The position numbers and the translations under genes were made by a program. From the NCBI GenBank assembly GCA_017398555.1, contig JAFQFV010000028.1, positions 42,456-106,455 of the forward strand: a DNA stretch of 64,000 bases, in the 5' to 3' direction. The DNA comes from Alistipes sp. (GTDB lineage Bacteria > Bacteroidota > Bacteroidia > Bacteroidales > Rikenellaceae). Shown here piece after piece: positions 62,025-64,000 of the stretch. Numbering within the stretch: position 1 is the stretch's first letter; the number at the start of each line of letters is the position of its first letter. The notes beneath the pieces are model-generated. The model saw nothing but the letters and a program-made list of their open reading frames with translations. It ran no database searches and was not told the DNA's origin.

Positions 62025-62609
62025 TTAGCAGAGAGAAATTTTTTTCTCCTGAATCATCCTTCTAAGATTTATCAGCGCGTAACGCATACGTCCCAACGCA
62101 GTATTGATACTTACACCTGTCTGCTCTGCAATCTCCTTAAACGAGAGATCTGAGTAGTAACGAAGCTTTACAACCTCACGCTGCTCCTCTGGCAACAGCT
62201 CTACCAAAGCACGTACATCGGCGCTAATCTGCTCGGATATCATACTATCCTCAACACTCTTGTCGGCATATCGCATAGTTCCAAGTACATTGTATCCGGC
62301 ACTCGACTCGCTAACAAAGTTATTGTTCTTCTGAGCGCGGAAGTAGTCCAACGCCTTATTGTGAGCAATGCGCAGTATCCAAGACAAGAACTTACCGCTA
62401 TCGGTATAACGCCCCTCATCTATCACGCGAACAGCCTTAATAAAGGTCTCCTGCGCAATATCGGCAGCTACATCTGCATCACCTACCATCATTCGGATAT
62501 AATCACGAACACGGCGGTTATACTTCTCTATCAGAGTGGAAATTGCACTCTTATTGCCCTGCAGATAAAGATTAAGCAACTCTCGATCGCTCAAAATCTG
62601 TGCATTCAT
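62025..62609 (-). CDS. ECF-type RNA polymerase sigma factor (SigE-like)
   Basis: 194 residues. Region 2: LLNLYLQGNKSAISTLIEKYNRRVRDYIRMM, then DVAADIAQETFIKAVRVI and FLSWILRIAHNKALDYFR. Region 4: LVELLPEEQREVVKLRYYSDLSFKEIAEQTGVSINTALGRMRYAL. Unlike the sigma at 4048 it has no adjacent FecR or receptor; this type in Bacteroidales is often general-stress-related. A TATCTTTG promoter element at 62719 to 62712 gives a leader of about 100 nt. No anti-sigma gene is recognisable next to it apart from the tiny ORF downstream. Confidence 0.93.
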   Translation of the reverse strand: MNAQILSDRELLNLYLQGNKSAISTLIEKYNRRVRDYIRMMVGDADVAADIAQETFIKAVRVIDEGRYTDSGKFLSWILRIAHNKALDYFRAQKNNNFVSESSAGYNVLGTMRYADKSVEDSMISEQISADVRALVELLPEEQREVVKLRYYSDLSFKEIAEQTGVSINTALGRMRYALINLRRMIQEKKISLC

Positions 62610-62711
62610 ATTCTTCTCCTTTCTTCTAAAAGTTGTTCAGAGTAGAATTTTTCCTATAGGCAATAAGTGTTTTAAGAGTTAAACTTTTGTGCTTCTTTTT
62701 TGTTTCTATTG

Positions 62712-62719
62712 CAAAGATA
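62712..62719 (-). promoter_or_regulatory. Promoter -7 element of the second ECF sigma gene
   Basis: TATCTTTG on the minus strand, about 100 nt upstream of the ATG. The long leader contains a possible AGGAG-type site (AGAAAGGAGAAG) just before the ATG. Confidence 0.65.
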
Positions 62720-62836
62720 TGAAGGTTTTTTCTATTCTCCAAATCGCTGCAAGGTCGCTAATTTTGTATTTTCCGACGCCATTTTGGGCAAATATCGTGC
62801 CGAAACTGCTCTCTAACGCCGATTTTCTAAAAAATA

Positions 62837-62915
62837 TTCACCGCAAGACTTTGCGGTGAATTGACCATACTTCGGGGTGAATCGACGCAATATTTTTTGT
62901 AAAGTATGCTTTACA
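62837..62915. other. Inverted repeats in the gap between the XRE gene and the ECF sigma gene
   Basis: TTCACCGCAA (62837-62846) pairs perfectly with TTGCGGTGAA (62851-62860). Just downstream CATACTT is complemented by AAGTATG about 30 nt away, and GGGGTG by CACCC, forming a larger imperfect hairpin ending near the XRE stop codon. The sequence GGTGAATYGAC occurs twice. The first stem may be the terminator of the membrane-protein/XRE operon, though its T tract is weak on the minus strand. The rest of 62610-62928 holds only the sigma leader and promoter. Confidence 0.5.
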
Positions 62916-62928
62916 CCCAAAAAACTAC

Positions 62929-63129
62929 CTAATCGTCATCCTCAAGAGTAAAGACCTCCTCTACCGGTTTGCCGAAGAGTTGCGCCACCTTCAATGCCAA
63001 GACCGTCGATGGGATAAATCGTCCGCTCTCGATGGCATTGACCGTCTGGCGGCTCACCTTGACAGCGTCGGCAAGCTGCTGCTGCGTCATACGGCGCTCG
63101 GCACGAAATACTCTGATACTATTCTTCAT
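62929..63129 (-). CDS. XRE-family transcriptional regulator (YozG/Cro-like)
   Basis: 66 residues from ATG 63129. A compact helix-turn-helix: RMTQQQLADAVKVSRQTVNAIESGRFIPS, then LALKVAQLFGKPVEEVFTLEDD. This form with IESGR and a F-L-E-D/E tail is typical of short regulators that partner a small membrane protein. It overlaps the end of the upstream membrane-protein gene by 11 nt, so the two are translationally coupled. Target unknown, probably its own operon. Confidence 0.93.
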   Translation of the reverse strand: MKNSIRVFRAERRMTQQQLADAVKVSRQTVNAIESGRFIPSTVLALKVAQLFGKPVEEVFTLEDDD

Positions 63130-63571
63130 CCTCGCCTCCACTATTTAAGCGCCACATCTTAATCTTGAATGTCACAAGAAAGATAAGCGGCAGAATGAAC
63201 ATATGATATATCAGAAACTCGTAGAAGTTGTTACCATAGAGGCAGAGCACCGCCACGATAAGCAAAATCGACGAGATATAGAGAGCTATGAGCAACGAGT
63301 CAAGACGTATTGCCGAAATCATCTCATCCTCACTCTTCTCACGCGAGCAAGCTGCAAAGATAAGGCCGACAATCAGGCCGATAATCGTAATATTATTGAG
63401 AATCTGCGACTCCAACTCGCGATAGTTACCTGTCGCCGAGAAGAATCGACCAAAGGCCACCTCCGAGCCACCTGTGAACATAATAAACAGACCAAGCAGC
63501 GTAAACGGCACAAGGATAGCCAGACCAATCTTACCAAAGATATGCGGCAGTAAAAAACCTCTGTTCTTCAT
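63119..63571 (-). CDS. Small membrane protein coupled to an XRE regulator
   Basis: 150 residues from ATG 63571 (upstream in-frame start at 63604 lies before the likely transcription start). Four membrane segments (IGLAILVPFTLLGLFIMF; ITIIGLIVGLIFAACS; LLIALYISSILLIVAVLCLY; FLIYHMFILPLIFLVTF) and an acidic C-terminus. Not recognised beyond the recurrent pairing of a four-helix membrane protein with a Cro-like regulator. Confidence 0.85.
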   Translation of the reverse strand: MKNRGFLLPHIFGKIGLAILVPFTLLGLFIMFTGGSEVAFGRFFSATGNYRELESQILNNITIIGLIVGLIFAACSREKSEDEMISAIRLDSLLIALYISSILLIVAVLCLYGNNFYEFLIYHMFILPLIFLVTFKIKMWRLNSGGEDEE

Positions 63572-63604
63572 AGGGACAAAAAAATGATTTGTACAAAAAT
63601 ACAA

Positions 63605-63872
63605 AATTTTTCTACAAATCCCAAAAAGAGTACTCCATCTTTTCCGAAAGCGGGCGTGCTATATCAGCAGATCACTCACCATTTATATTGCACATTGCAC
63701 TTTGAAAATCCAGAGTAGCCGGAAAGTGCCACCGAACCACTCCAAGTCTGTCGCTTAACACGCCACACATTCGGGAAATAGAGTCTGTCAAACACTGTGA
63801 TTATCAATCACACTGCAAATGTAAAGAATGTTTTACATTTTAGCAAGAAAACACGACATTTTTTTGCGAAAA
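63605..63872. other. Intergenic stretch with a possible minus-strand promoter and short ORF
   Basis: On the minus strand TACATTTG (near 63824 to 63817) resembles a -7 element; just after it GTGATTGATAATCAC forms a palindrome. A 32-codon frame (63770 to 63672, starting MCGVLSDRLGVVRWHF) follows. No terminator is obvious and the peptide is unfamiliar, so I do not call a gene. Otherwise I see nothing in this stretch. Confidence 0.35.
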
Positions 63873-63904
63873 AAATTTACCGAGGAGATGCTCGGTAAAT
63901 TTTG
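63871..63904 (-). terminator. Terminator after the partial aspartyl-protease-like gene
   Basis: AAATTTACCGAG (63873-63884) pairs with CTCGGTAAATTT (63891-63902), and the minus strand continues into a T run. Confidence 0.9.
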
Positions 63905-63908
63905 GCTC

Positions 63909-64000
63909 TTAGTTTGGGCGGATGTACATCACCCAATTTTCAAAGTCGAAGATAACATCAAAGCGGGCAAATAACGCATTACCCACAAGGCCGTCGTAGC
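63909..64000 (-). CDS. C-terminal end of a retroviral-type aspartyl protease-like protein (partial)
   Basis: Only about 29 codons are inside the window; the gene enters from the right edge. The reading frame gives YDGLVGNALFARFDVIFDFE followed by NWVMYIRPN and a stop. The pattern DGxxGxxxLxxFxVxxDxxxxxxYxxP is the end of the pepsin/retropepsin-like domain found in Bacteroidetes exported aspartyl proteases, often with a PDZ domain. Confidence 0.75.
   Translation of the reverse strand, partial: YDGLVGNALFARFDVIFDFENWVMYIRPN

Overview
The window is a chromosomal segment of a member of the order Bacteroidales. The evidence is a SusC/RagA-type TonB receptor with an adjacent FecR anti-sigma and ECF sigma factor, a Bat (aerotolerance) operon, a BtuB/BtuG-type B12 surface locus, BACON and DUF4886-like domains, and many promoters of the Bacteroidetes form TTTG-N19/20-TAnnTTTG. 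Tryptophanase and moderate GC would fit an Alistipes/Rikenellaceae-like gut organism, but I cannot fix the genus. I see no transposase, phage, CRISPR array, tRNA or rRNA operon. Most of the window is stable core genome with one accessory-looking polysaccharide block.

Layout. 1-4638: SusC-like receptor (running off the left edge) and FecR anti-sigma on the minus strand, with a divergent ECF sigma gene. 4.7-8.1 kb: tryptophanase, an FAD oxidoreductase and RNase HII, all minus. 8.1-9.6 kb: a membrane protein, then a gene-free stretch holding two promoter/terminator pairs that look like tandem small RNA units. 9.7-12.1 kb: DUF2520-like dehydrogenase, KdsC-like phosphatase, CYTH protein and thymidine kinase. 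12.1-18.3 kb: MoxR/DUF58/BatA/BatB operon. 18.4-19.6 kb: L25 with a structured leader, then peptidyl-tRNA hydrolase. 19.7-21.9 kb: a BlaI/BlaR pair whose sensor carries three ExbD-like modules. 22.0-26.0 kb: CstA, an LTA-synthase-like sulfatase fold protein and an unknown protein.

26.1-31.7 kb is a complete cobalamin riboswitch-controlled surface uptake operon: riboswitch and terminator, BtuH-like lipoprotein, unknown lipoprotein, BtuG-like propeller, BtuB-like receptor. 31.7-34.7 kb: prmA, xerD, recO, ybaK. 34.7-37.9 kb: nfo, a secreted glycerophosphodiesterase and a GlpT-like antiporter on minus. These diverge from two tandem class A acid phosphatases and a BACON/SGNH protein (38-41 kb). 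rpmH (L34) and the RNase P RNA follow, then a tight seven-gene polysaccharide export cluster (flippase, EpsG-type polymerase, glycosyltransferases, Wza-like and Wzz-like proteins; 42-50.2 kb). 50.2-64 kb: a GATase-fold secreted protein, SDR, acyltransferase, lipA, lipB, recJ, a lipoprotein glycerophosphodiesterase, a PiT-PhoU fusion phosphate transporter, an ECF sigma factor with a possible 41-residue satellite gene, a membrane-protein/XRE pair, and the end of an aspartyl-protease-like gene.

Two themes link neighbours. One is nutrient capture at the surface: B12 at 26-31 kb, and phosphate or phosphodiesters at 35-41 kb and 57-62 kb. The other is envelope-stress or signalled regulation: two ECF sigma factors and BlaR-BlaI. 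The most unusual items are the ExbD-like repeats on the BlaR-type sensor, the two tandem small-RNA-like units at 9.2-9.6 kb, near-leaderless promoter/start geometry at three genes, the structured L25 leader, and the small ORF resembling an ECF sigma N-terminus.
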